Positions 1-6,506 of a stretch of 7,263 nt of DNA are shown here, piece by piece. Every line of letters starts with the position of its first letter. Position 1 is the first letter of the stretch. The stretch spans positions 6,782,477-6,789,739 of the forward strand of contig NZ_CM002285.1 in the NCBI RefSeq assembly GCF_000497445.1, given 5' to 3'. Below the pieces are notes generated by a model that was not told the origin of the DNA, searched no databases, and was given only the letters and a program-made list of their open reading frames with translations. The translations under genes and the position numbers were made by a program. The DNA comes from Streptomyces roseochromogenus subsp. oscitans DS 12.976 (lineage in GTDB: Bacteria > Actinomycetota > Actinomycetes > Streptomycetales > Streptomycetaceae).

Positions 1-119
1 CCCGCGATGCCCATGCCTCCCCCTTCTGGCCGCCGCTGTGGAGCCCGTCCGAGGGTACGCGCCCGGGTGTGTGCGCGTCATGCGATCCGGCGAGCGTCGT
101 TCAACGGGTAACGACCCGG

Positions 120-160
120 TGAGACTTGTGTCCGGCCTCATGAGCTTGTGTCCGACCCAT
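120..160. repeat. Two adjacent imperfect ~20-bp direct repeats, possible IS end or scar
   Basis: Two head-to-tail copies share the core TTGTGTCCG(G/A)CC followed by a CAT-like end. Unit 1 covers 120-140 and unit 2 covers 141-160; each begins TGAG. The pair stops about 30 bp before recognisable GH51 arabinofuranosidase coding sequence. Repeated TGTGTCCG-type motifs near a terminus resemble transposase-binding repeats at the ends of some actinobacterial insertion sequences (IS481/IS21-type), which would explain the loss of the 5' part of the GH51 gene. No transposase is visible, and I could not confirm the partner end, so the IS reading is inference. Confidence 0.35.
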
Positions 161-167
161 TGACGCG

Positions 168-177
168 GAAGCGCTTC
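168..177. promoter_or_regulatory. 10-bp palindrome resembling a LacI-family operator
   Basis: GAAGCGCTTC is a perfect palindrome centred on GCGC. Many LacI-family sugar regulators bind operators of the type nGAAnCGCTTCn / GGGAGCGCTCCC, and glycosidase genes in Streptomyces often carry one. Its place directly before the GH51 remnant fits an operator from an original promoter that was joined to the 3' end of the gene by an internal deletion. It could equally be chance or part of decayed coding sequence, since the GH51 frame stays open through it. Confidence 0.25.
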
Positions 178-188
178 GAATCTACGGT

Positions 189-647
189 CTCGCCCAGCTG
201 GTCAATGTGATCGCCCCGATCATGACCGAGCCGGGCGGCCCGGCCTGGCGGCAGACGACGTTCTTCCCGTTCGCGCAGGCGTCGAGGTGCGGCCGGGGCG
301 AGGTGCTCGACGTGCGGGTGGACTCGCCGACGTACGAGACGCGGAAGTACGGCGAGACGGATCTGCTGCACGCCTCGGCCGTCCGCGCGGCCGACGGCAC
401 GGTCACCGTGTTCGCCGTCAACCGCAGCCGGACGGACGCCCTGCCACTCGAAGTCACCCTCACCGGAATGGAGTTGACGACCGTCGCCGAGCACAGCGCG
501 CTCGCCGACGCCGATCCCGACGCCCGTAACACCCTCGACGACCCCGGGCGGGTCGCCCCGCACCCGGTCGAGGGCACCACCGTGGCGGACGGCACCCTCA
601 CCGCCGTACTGGAGCCACTGTCCTGGAACGTGATCAGACTGGCGTGA
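189..647 (+). pseudogene. 3' remnant of a GH51 alpha-L-arabinofuranosidase gene
   Basis: The frame encodes the C-terminal ~150 residues of a GH51 alpha-L-arabinofuranosidase, a family that releases terminal arabinose from arabinan, arabinoxylan and arabinogalactan. The recognition signature is LAQLVNVIAPIMTEPGG followed by AWRQTTFFPFAQASR; the region then reads through the family's C-terminal beta-sandwich (VFAVNRSRTDALPLEV) to a closing LEPLSWNVIRLA. Full-length enzymes have about 500 residues, with the catalytic (beta/alpha)8 barrel N-terminal; here the catalytic glutamates and nearly all of the barrel are missing. The frame is open back to about 144, but similarity becomes weak before 189. 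A GTG at 207 could start a 146-residue product, but it lacks a convincing ribosome binding site and would be inactive. The end overlaps the end of the convergent GH35 gene by 14 bp. Identification is confident; the cause of truncation is not. Confidence 0.85.
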
Positions 648-3588
648 CCGGCAGTCCTCCCGTCGCTCTGCCGAGCAGCGTCAGGCTCACCTTCCCCGGC
701 CCCGACAGCGTGGTGAACTCCGAGAGGACCGCCAGCGCGAGGGTGTTGGTGCCCCGGGTGCGCAGGACGCCGTTCGGCAGGACGAAGGTGTGCTGCGGGC
801 CCACGTTGTTGATGTACTGGCCCATGTTCCAGCCGTTGAGGAAGATCTGCGCCCGGTAGGCGCGGTACGGGTCGTCCTCCAGGGTCAGGCCGATCGACGC
901 GTCGATGTCCGCCGGGACCGAGAGCCGGAAGGTGGTCCGGTACCAGGTCACGCCCTGGTACCGGGCGGCACGCGGGAAGGCCGTCTTCTCCCAGTCGTGG
1001 TCCCGGAAGCCGGGCAGATGCCAGCCCTCCCGCTCGCCGTACAGGCCCCCGTTGTTCATCGGGCCGCGCACGGGGTCGGGGGCCTTCTCGCCCTGGATCC
1101 GCCAGCTCACCGAAGGGGAAGCCCCCTTGAAGGAGGCCGCCGTCAGGCCACGGGCCGCCTTGTGGGTGTCGAGGCCCTTGCCGTCCTGGTCGTGCTGCAT
1201 ACGCCGTACGAGCACGGACAGCACATGCCGGCCGGGGGAGCGCAGCGCCTCCCGCACGGGGAAGGCGGCGGTCGCCGTCCAAGTCCCCTGCCTGGTGGTC
1301 GTGTTCTTGTCCGGTACCGGCATCCGGTGGGTGCCCAGCGGTTCGCCGTCCAGCCAGGCCATCAACAGGCCCTGGGTGCCGGTGCTGTAGGCGAGCGAGA
1401 TCTCCTCCAGGCCGGTGGAGTCGGTGAAGGTGCCCCGGTACCAGACGTCTCCGTAGTGGAAGCCGTAGTCGTCGGCGAAGAGGACCGGCCCGCCGTCGGG
1501 GACGGGCGTGGTGCTGAACGACGACTTCTTGTCCGCCGCCTTCCAGCCCGAGTCGTCGAAACTGGGCCCGACCTCCGGGTTCTCCGTGCGCATCCGCCAG
1601 CCGCCCAGCCCGGGCAGCCTCACCTCGGGGACGGCAGGCAGCATGCCGGTGGTCATCAGGCTGCCGGACAGCGTCACCCGGGTGGGCAGTCTGCGCCCGT
1701 TCCACACCAGGGTGTCGATGCCGCGCGGCCCCCACACCTCCATGCTCGTCGTGTTCGTGACGTCACCCGTCAAGTGGACCTCGGAGCCGCGCAGTTCGAC
1801 ATGGCGCAGCAGCGCCGGGCCGTACACCAGCAGGGTCCCGGACGGGGTGTCGTACGGGAACACGCGTACGGCGGTGGCGTCGTCGGCGAAGAGCAGCAGC
1901 AGCGGCGTCTCGGTCTCGCCCTTCTGCACCAGCACCCGGGTCAGTCCGCCCTGGCCGAGCGGCGTGTTCACATGCAGTTCGTCGGCGCCGTCGAAGGCCC
2001 AGGCGGCCTCGGGGTCCAGCCGCATGACGTCCGGCTCGGCCCGGCACTTCAGCACCAGCTCGGTCATCTCGCCGCGGCGGCCCGAGAACAGCGCGATGTC
2101 CTGCCGCCCCGCCGTCACGCACAGCACGGGCTCGGCGGTGGCGTACTTGAGGGTCCGCCTGCCCAGCCTCAGCCCGGTCGTCAGCAGCCTGGCGTCCTTG
2201 CCGGGCACGGTGATCCGCACCCGGCCGGCGTCGGTCGGCAGATCGGTGGTGACCGCGTGCGAGCCGTCGTTGCGGGCTACGTAGACATGGGCGCCGGTGT
2301 CCGGGTTGGTCAGGTGGTAGACCTTCAGGCCCTCGGCGTGCACGTCCGCCGCCCGGTCCAGCTTGGCGAAGTCGGGAACGCGCTGCAGGAGATGGCCGAG
2401 CTGGTGCATCGGGGCGATCTTGCCGGTGACGTTCCGGGCCTCGTCGATGGCGGCGCCGTAGTCGTACGACGTGTAGACGACCGGCGCGGGCAGCCAGCCC
2501 CAGGAGGTCCCGCCGAAGGTCATGTACACGTTGTGCAGGGTGAGCCCGTTGGCGAGGTTGGTGAGGTAGAAGCGGCGCTCGTAGGCGGCGTCCCGGGTGC
2601 GCCGAGACTCGGCGTACCCCTTGCCGTCGAACCAGGCCCCGCCCCACGGGTCGAACCAGCCGCCGCCGAACTCGGGCACGAAGCCGGGCGTGGACGGTGA
2701 GGCGCCGGCCCCGCCCTTCGCCCCGCCGGGCCCGAACGTCCCCCAGTCCGGCGGAGTCTGGGACGGCGACGGATACCCGTCGAAGCCGTACAGCCAGCCG
2801 CCCTTCTCGCCGCCGGTGTCGAACGACCCGGGCACCCAGTAGCCGTTGCGCCCCTTGTCGTTGTGGAACAGCGGCACGTCGATGCCGTCCGCCCGCACCT
2901 TCTTGTACAGGTGGGACATGTACGCCCGGCCGGTCTCGTCGGTGTGGGCGTCGTACTCGTTCTCGATCTGGTACAGCAGGATCGTGCCGTTGCCCTGCGT
3001 GAACAGGTGCTTGCGGGCGATCCGGTTCACCTGGGTCAGCCACGCGTCGACGTGCCCCAGATACGCCGGGTCGTCGGTCCGGGCCGTGCCCTTGGCCGCG
3101 GTCAGCCAGCCGGGGAAGCCGCCGCCGTCCACCTCGGCGTTGATGTACGGGCCGGGCCGCAGGATGACGTACAGGCCGGTCTCGGCGGCCATGCGCAGGA
3201 ACAGGTCCAGGTCCCGGACGCCGGTGAAGTCGTACCGGCCGGGTGCGGGGGAGTGGTAGTTCCAGGCCACGTAGATGCTCACGGCGTTGTAGCCGTGGGC
3301 GCGCATCTTCTGCAGCACGTCCCGCCACAGGGAGGGGCTCGGCAGCCGGAAGGGATGCATCTCGCCGGACCACACGACCAGCCGTCTGCCGTCCACGAGC
3401 AGCGAGTACCGGTCGTAGCCGATGGTGTGCCGCTCGCCGTCGGCGCTCGGCGGGGCGGGCGCCGGGCCGGTCGGCACGCTGTGTGCCGCGTATGCCGAGG
3501 GCGCCCCGGTGCCGTCGCTGCCGCCCAGGGCGAGCCCGAGGGCGGTCGAGCCGGCCAGGGCACTGAAATTTCGTCTGCTGAGCGCCAA
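634..3588 (-). CDS. Tat-exported GH35 beta-galactosidase, large multidomain type
   Basis: This 984-residue protein belongs to glycoside hydrolase family 35, retaining enzymes that remove terminal beta-galactose, here probably outside the cell from galactan or arabinogalactan chains. Residues 1-35 form a twin-arginine signal (SRRNFSAL, then a hydrophobic run and a likely cleavage near AYA-A at 34-35). The catalytic barrel spans about 55-400: substrate-loop motif WSGEMHPFR (73-81), YVAWNYHSP, LRPGPYINAEVDGG, the acid/base Glu211 in QIENEY (207-212) and the nucleophile Glu306 in PEFGGGWFD. Next come beta-domains (about 400-650) and two jelly-roll modules of the BetaGal_dom4_5 type, at about 660-795 (YGDVWYRGTF) and 828-975 (YRAQIFLNGWNMGQYINN). 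Length and domain order match the fungal-type enzymes of ~1000 residues. The start is TTG, chosen because it gives a proper Tat signal and lies 8 nt after GGGAGG. All key residues are intact. It converges with the GH51 remnant and diverges from the Rrf2 gene, so it is probably monocistronic. Confidence 0.95.
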   Translation of the reverse strand: MALSRRNFSALAGSTALGLALGGSDGTGAPSAYAAHSVPTGPAPAPPSADGERHTIGYDRYSLLVDGRRLVVWSGEMHPFRLPSPSLWRDVLQKMRAHGYNAVSIYVAWNYHSPAPGRYDFTGVRDLDLFLRMAAETGLYVILRPGPYINAEVDGGGFPGWLTAAKGTARTDDPAYLGHVDAWLTQVNRIARKHLFTQGNGTILLYQIENEYDAHTDETGRAYMSHLYKKVRADGIDVPLFHNDKGRNGYWVPGSFDTGGEKGGWLYGFDGYPSPSQTPPDWGTFGPGGAKGGAGASPSTPGFVPEFGGGWFDPWGGAWFDGKGYAESRRTRDAAYERRFYLTNLANGLTLHNVYMTFGGTSWGWLPAPVVYTSYDYGAAIDEARNVTGKIAPMHQLGHLLQRVPDFAKLDRAADVHAEGLKVYHLTNPDTGAHVYVARNDGSHAVTTDLPTDAGRVRITVPGKDARLLTTGLRLGRRTLKYATAEPVLCVTAGRQDIALFSGRRGEMTELVLKCRAEPDVMRLDPEAAWAFDGADELHVNTPLGQGGLTRVLVQKGETETPLLLLFADDATAVRVFPYDTPSGTLLVYGPALLRHVELRGSEVHLTGDVTNTTSMEVWGPRGIDTLVWNGRRLPTRVTLSGSLMTTGMLPAVPEVRLPGLGGWRMRTENPEVGPSFDDSGWKAADKKSSFSTTPVPDGGPVLFADDYGFHYGDVWYRGTFTDSTGLEEISLAYSTGTQGLLMAWLDGEPLGTHRMPVPDKNTTTRQGTWTATAAFPVREALRSPGRHVLSVLVRRMQHDQDGKGLDTHKAARGLTAASFKGASPSVSWRIQGEKAPDPVRGPMNNGGLYGEREGWHLPGFRDHDWEKTAFPRAARYQGVTWYRTTFRLSVPADIDASIGLTLEDDPYRAYRAQIFLNGWNMGQYINNVGPQHTFVLPNGVLRTRGTNTLALAVLSEFTTLSGPGKVSLTLLGRATGGLPVTPV

Positions 3589-3596
3589 GGTTGGAT

Positions 3597-3602
3597 CCTC
3601 CC
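3597..3602 (-). promoter_or_regulatory. Ribosome binding site GGGAGG deciding the TTG start of the GH35 gene
   Basis: On the minus strand the sequence reads GGGAGG, 8 nt, then TTG. The match to the anti-Shine-Dalgarno sequence is strong and the spacing optimal, and no ATG or GTG nearby gives a complete Tat signal. This fixes the unusual TTG start at 3588. Confidence 0.75.
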
Positions 3603-3665
3603 GGGCGATCTTACGGGGCGCGGGCGAAGGCCATTCTCCATGCGGCGACGTCCCACAACGGATTC

Positions 3666-4029
3666 ATGAGGATCTCGGCACGGGCGGATTACGCGGTACG
3701 GGCGGTACTGGAGTTGGCCGTACGGCAGGGTAACGACCCCCGTGAAGGCGGAGGAAATCGCCGCCGCGCAGGGCATCCCGCACAAGTTCCTGGAAGGGAT
3801 CCTGGGCGATCTGAGGCGGGCCGGGATCGTCGACAGCCGGCGGGGCGGAGGCGGCGGCTACCGGCTGGCGCGGGACGCGGCCGACGTCACGGTCGCGGAT
3901 GTGATCCGGGCGGTGGACGGCCCGATCGTGCCGGTCCGCGGCGGACGCCCCACGGGCCTCGCCTACACCGGCAACGCTCAGCCCCTGCTCCCCACAGCGC
4001 GATACACAGATGTGAACGGCCGGTTGTGA
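3666..4029 (+). pseudogene. Frameshifted and C-terminally truncated Rrf2-family transcriptional regulator
   Basis: Two frames together make one Rrf2-type winged-helix regulator. The first (ATG at 3666) encodes MRISARADYAVRAVLELAVR, the classic Rrf2 N-terminus; after DP the reading moves to the frame starting at 3742, which gives KAEEIAAAQGIPHKFLEGIL (recognition helix), DLRRAGIVDSRRGGGGGYRLAR (wing) and DVTVADVIRAVDGP. The junction is a run of five C's (3737-3741), and removing one C restores the reading. The product then ends abruptly after TGLAYTGNAQPLL with an unrelated tail, about 30 residues short of the usual ~150, so the dimerisation and C-terminal part is gone. I see no cysteines in the surviving part and so no evidence for an Fe-S sensor. 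The ATG has only a weak ribosome binding site. The gene diverges from the GH35 gene with a 77-bp gap. Most likely a pseudogene; a sequencing error in the C run could explain the frameshift but not the lost C-terminus. Confidence 0.8.
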
Positions 4030-4037
4030 ATGGCCGG
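4011..4037. repeat. Tandem 13-bp direct repeat with 14-bp period
   Basis: TGTGAACGGCCGG (4011-4023) is followed after a single T by TGTGAATGGCCGG (4025-4037); 12 of 13 positions are identical. It straddles the stop codon of the truncated Rrf2 frame and precedes the DUF4360 gene by about 95 bp. It may be a tandem operator for the DUF4360 gene or a slippage duplication linked to the event that removed the Rrf2 3' end. Confidence 0.6.
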
Positions 4038-4131
4038 AGTTGTATCTCCCGGGGGTGAGCGGGGCTTTCTACGATGCGGAGCGCTTCACAGGCTCCACAC
4101 AGACCCCCCACACCCGACCATGGGAGAAATC

Positions 4132-4785
4132 ATGGCTGGTGGACTCCTCCTGAGCGGTGCCGTGGCGGCGCTGCTCTCCACCGCGATACCCGCTCAGAGA
4201 CCCGCCGGTGGCCCGATCGACAACCCGCCCCCGGACAAGATCGTCATCGATGTGGCGACGGTGAACGGCTCCGGCTGCCCCGAGGGCACCGCGGCGGTCG
4301 CCGTCTCACCGGACAACACCGCCTTCACGGTGACCTACAGCAGCTACCTGGCCCAGGCCGGCGGCAACTCCGACCCCACGGCCTTCCGCAAGAACTGCCA
4401 GCTGAACCTGGTGGTCCACGTCCCCCAGGGCTTCACCTACGCCATCGCCAGCGCCGACTACCGCGGCTTCCTGTCCCTGCAGCCCGGCGCGAGCGCGACC
4501 CAGAAGGCCTCGTACTACTTCCAGGGCTCCCCGAACACCGTGCCCAAGAGCCATCCCTTCAACGCCCCCTTCAATGACAACTGGGAGGCCACCGACAGCA
4601 CGGACTGGGCCCAGCTGGTCTGGGCGCCCTGCGGGGTCCTGCGGAACTTCAACATCAACACCGAGCTGCGGGTGAACGCGGGCACCACCAATCCCGACAA
4701 GGTCAGCTTCATGACCATGGACTCGACGGACGGTGACATCAGCACGGTGTACCACCTGGCGTGGAAGCAGTGCCCGAGCGCGTAG
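4132..4785 (+). CDS. Secreted DUF4360 family protein
   Basis: This predicted protein of 217 residues belongs to DUF4360, a family of small secreted proteins common in Streptomyces and also found in fungi; no biochemical function is established. Residues 1-21 form a short hydrophobic export signal (GGLLLSGAVAALLSTA, with likely cleavage at or just after IPAQ), though a positively charged n-region is lacking. The mature part shows the family landmarks: PPPDKIVIDVATVNGSGCP, the run VSPDNTAFTVTYS, RKNCQLNL, the YRGF segment, WAPCG, FNINTELRV and FMTMDSTDG. Four cysteines (49, 89, 167, 214) probably form two disulfides in a beta-rich fold. ATG 4132 is preferred to the in-frame ATG 4120 because GGGAG lies 5 nt before it and the upstream site has none. 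It appears to be a single-gene unit. No clear -35/-10 pair is visible in the ~100 bp upstream. Confidence 0.9.
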   Translation: MAGGLLLSGAVAALLSTAIPAQRPAGGPIDNPPPDKIVIDVATVNGSGCPEGTAAVAVSPDNTAFTVTYSSYLAQAGGNSDPTAFRKNCQLNLVVHVPQGFTYAIASADYRGFLSLQPGASATQKASYYFQGSPNTVPKSHPFNAPFNDNWEATDSTDWAQLVWAPCGVLRNFNINTELRVNAGTTNPDKVSFMTMDSTDGDISTVYHLAWKQCPSA

Positions 4786-4830
4786 GGCGACTCCCGCCAC
4801 GCCGGTCACTCCGAGTAGGCGATGACTTTC

Positions 4831-4876
4831 GCCGGTTCTGGCCGGTTCACGCCAGCGAACCGTCATCCATCGGTTG
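4831..4876. repeat. CGGTTC direct/inverted repeat cluster with hairpin, possible terminator or operators
   Basis: GCCGGTTC occurs at 4831-4838 and again at 4841-4848 (10-bp period), followed by the inverted copy GAACCG at 4857-4862 and a variant CGGTTG at 4871-4876. The second and third copies can fold into a 6-bp hairpin with an 8-nt loop (4843-4862), and a competing CTGGC/GCCAG stem overlaps it. There is no U-tract, but actinobacterial terminators often lack one, so this may end the DUF4360 transcript. The helical 10-bp spacing would also suit regulator binding upstream of the encapsulin operon. Confidence 0.4.
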
Positions 4877-4909
4877 ACCTGCGGAAACGTTAGACCAGGA
4901 GTGATGCCG

Positions 4910-4968
4910 ATCAGGGGAGCGCGAGAGGCGCACTGTGAGTCCATGGACTGCCTTCGCGCGCCCCTGAT
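4910..4968. promoter_or_regulatory. Large imperfect inverted repeat with a central 12-bp palindrome upstream of the encapsulin gene
   Basis: ATCAGGGG (4910-4917) pairs perfectly with CCCCTGAT (4961-4968). After one mismatch the pairing continues (GCGCGA with TCGCGC), then past a one-base bulge through AGGC with GCCT, giving arms of 20 and 19 nt. The interior contains AGTCCATGGACT (4938-4949), a perfect 12-bp palindrome, so the whole element could form a cruciform or a long RNA hairpin. It sits 100-160 bp before the encapsulin start. It could be an operator, a leader-RNA structure or a terminator of upstream transcription; the sequence does not decide. Confidence 0.5.
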
Positions 4969-4972
4969 GTGG

Positions 4973-5002
4973 TTACTCAACGTAAGCGAGGCTCTGCTAG
5001 TT
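4973..5002 (+). promoter_or_regulatory. Weak candidate promoter for the encapsulin/2-MIB operon
   Basis: TTACTC (4973-4978) and CTAGTT (4997-5002, or TAGTTC one base on) lie 18-19 bp apart in a stretch less GC-rich than its surroundings. Both hexamers match the vegetative actinobacterial consensus only partly. Transcription from here would leave a leader of about 55-60 nt before the ATG at 5068 and place the large inverted repeat just upstream, as expected for an operator. Confidence 0.22.
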
Positions 5003-5067
5003 CTGTGTACGCAGCGTGACGACAGCAGTTCGTTGCGACCTACGTGCATGAAAGACGAGGTAGAGCC

Positions 5068-6501
5068 ATGCCCCTCGACACAGTGACAGCACCGGCGGCG
5101 GGCCCGGAGTCGGAGCAGCGGCAGCAGGAGCAGCAGAGCCTCAGCACCGCGGCGGCGCGCAATCTCGCCACCACCACCAAGTCCGAACCCCAGATGCAGG
5201 GCATCACCTCCCGCTGGGCGACCCGCATGCTGCCCTGGGTGAACGTGCCCGGCGCAACCTACCGGGTCAACCGCCGTCTCTCCTACACCGTCGGCGACGG
5301 CCGCGTGACCTTCGTGAAGACCGGCTCCAAGGTCCAGGTGGTCCCCGCCGAACTGGGTGAACTGCCCCTGCTGCGCGGCTTTTCCGACGCCGACGTGCTC
5401 GGCGCGCTGGCCGACAAGTTCGTGCAGAAGGAGTACGCGCCGGGCGATCTCATCGTGCAGGCGGGCCGCAAGGCCGACCAGGTGTTCCTGATCGCGCACG
5501 GCAAGGTCGAGAAGATCGGCGAGGGTCCGTACGGCGAAGAGGCCGTGATCGGGCTGCTGGCCGACGGGGACACCTTCGGCGGCCGGGTGATGTCCGGCCA
5601 GGCCAAGAAGTGGGAGTTCACGGCCCGTGCCGCGACCGCCACGACCGTCCTCGCGCTGCCGATGACCGCGTACAAGGCGGTGGCCGACCGCCACGAGGCA
5701 CTGCGCGCGCATGTGCGGCACATCAGCTCCAACGGGCACCGCAAGCTGAACCGGTCCGGTGAGGCGGCGATCGAGCTCAGCTCGGGGCACGTGGGCGAGG
5801 AGACCCTGCCGCAGACCTTCGCCGACTACGAAGCCGAGCCGCGCGAGTACGAGTTGAGCGTGGCGCAGACGGTGCTGCGGGTGCACAGCAGGGTGGCCGA
5901 CCTCTTCAACGAGCCGATGAACCAGACCCAGCAGCAGTTGCGGCTGACCATCGAGGCGCTGCGCGAGCGGCAGGAGTACGAGCTGATCAACAACGAGGAG
6001 TTCGGCCTGCTCAACAACGCCGACTTCGACCAGCGGATCTCCACCTTCTCGGGCCCGCCGGCCCCGGACGACATGGACGAGCTGCTGAGCATGCGGCGCA
6101 AGACCCGCTGTTTCCTCGCCCACCCCAAGGCGATCGCCGCGTTCGGCCGCCAGTGCAACAAGCGGGGCATCTACTTCGGCGGCATCGAACTGAACGGCAA
6201 CCACCTGCCCGCCTGGCGCGGGGTGCCGCTGCTGCCGTGCAGCAAGATCCCGATCAGCGAGCACGGCACGACGTCGATCATCGCCATGCGTACCGGTGAG
6301 GACGACCAGGGCGTCATCGGCCTCTACCAGACCGGTATCCCGGACGAGGTCGAGCCCGGCCTGAACGTCCGCTTCATGGGCATCAACGAGCAGGCGGTCA
6401 TCTCCTACCTGGTCAGCACCTACTACTCGGCGGCCGTCCTGGTGCCCGACGCCCTCGGCATCCTGGAGAACGTCGAGATCGCCCGCACGAACGGGAGCTG
6501 A
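5068..6501 (+). CDS. eshA: Family 2B encapsulin shell protein with cNMP-binding-like insertion (EshA-type)
   Basis: This 477-residue protein is the shell of a family 2B encapsulin, an HK97-phage-like protein that self-assembles into an icosahedral nanocompartment. Residues 1-45 are a flexible Gln/Ala-rich arm. HK97-type sequence occupies about 48-97 and 210-477 and is interrupted by a cyclic-nucleotide-binding-like beta-roll at about 98-210 ([45 protein letters not shown]). Family 2 signature sequence follows: [30 protein letters not shown], and a C-terminal domain with [18 protein letters not shown] and [20 protein letters not shown]. Such proteins are often annotated as Crp/Fnr regulators, but there is no helix-turn-helix. 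ATG 5068 is preferred to in-frame GTG 5044 because GAGG lies 7 nt before it. Streptomyces homologues include EshA of S. griseus and the protein encoded beside the 2-MIB synthase of S. coelicolor. The 2-MIB synthase gene starts 5 nt after its stop, so the two are cotranscribed and probably translationally coupled. Confidence 0.95.
   Translation: MPLDTVTAPAAGPESEQRQQEQQSLSTAAARNLATTTKSEPQMQGITSRWATRMLPWVNVPGATYRVNRRLSYTVGDGRVTFVKTGSKVQVVPAELGELPLLRGFSDADVLGALADKFVQKEYAPGDLIVQAGRKADQVFLIAHGKVEKIGEGPYGEEAVIGLLADGDTFGGRVMSGQAKKWEFTARAATATTVLALPMTAYKAVADRHEALRAHVRHISSNGHRKLNRSGEAAIELSSGHVGEETLPQTFADYEAEPREYELSVAQTVLRVHSRVADLFNEPMNQTQQQLRLTIEALRERQEYELINNEEFGLLNNADFDQRISTFSGPPAPDDMDELLSMRRKTRCFLAHPKAIAAFGRQCNKRGIYFGGIELNGNHLPAWRGVPLLPCSKIPISEHGTTSIIAMRTGEDDQGVIGLYQTGIPDEVEPGLNVRFMGINEQAVISYLVSTYYSAAVLVPDALGILENVEIARTNGS
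6493..6497 (+). promoter_or_regulatory. Ribosome binding site for 2-MIB synthase inside the end of the encapsulin gene
   Basis: GGGAG lies within the last codons of the encapsulin gene, 9 nt before the GTG at 6507. Ribosomes finishing the shell gene would pass over it, which suggests coupling of shell and cargo translation. Confidence 0.6.
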
Positions 6502-6506
6502 CGACG

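Noticed and set aside
2..163. Plus-strand open frame entering from the left edge and ending VRLVSGLMSLCPTH
   Set aside because: It is short, its last third is encoded by the direct repeat pair, and it has no recognisable domain; probably chance openness across a scar, though a gene end from upstream cannot be excluded.
182..1735. 517-residue minus-strand open frame overlapping the GH51 remnant and GH35 3' end
   Set aside because: It covers two recognised genes in the wrong frame or strand and shows only Arg/Pro/Gly-rich shadow composition.
790..2700. 636-residue plus-strand open frame opposite the GH35 gene
   Set aside because: It is a shadow of the GH35 coding sequence, full of Gly/Arg/Val/His/Gln with no family motifs.
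4040..4075. TTGTAT and TACGAT as a promoter for the DUF4360 gene
   Set aside because: The hexamers are 24 bp apart, too far for a normal sigma-70 type promoter, and no better -35 element lies at 16-19 bp.
5010..5037. Stem-loop CGCAGCG / CGTTGCG in the encapsulin leader as a riboswitch
   Set aside because: It is a 7-bp stem with one wobble pair and a 14-nt loop; no known riboswitch core is visible, and such stems are common by chance at this GC content.
4306..6264. 652-residue minus-strand open frame opposite the DUF4360 and encapsulin genes
   Set aside because: It runs antisense through two well-recognised genes and the intergenic region, has no recognisable domain, and its Arg/Gly/Val/Leu/His-rich composition is typical of a GC-rich shadow frame.
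5068..6501. Crp/Fnr-family transcriptional regulator for the cNMP-domain protein
   Set aside because: There is no helix-turn-helix; the cNMP-like domain is an insertion between HK97-fold segments, and the C-terminal half carries family 2 encapsulin signatures.
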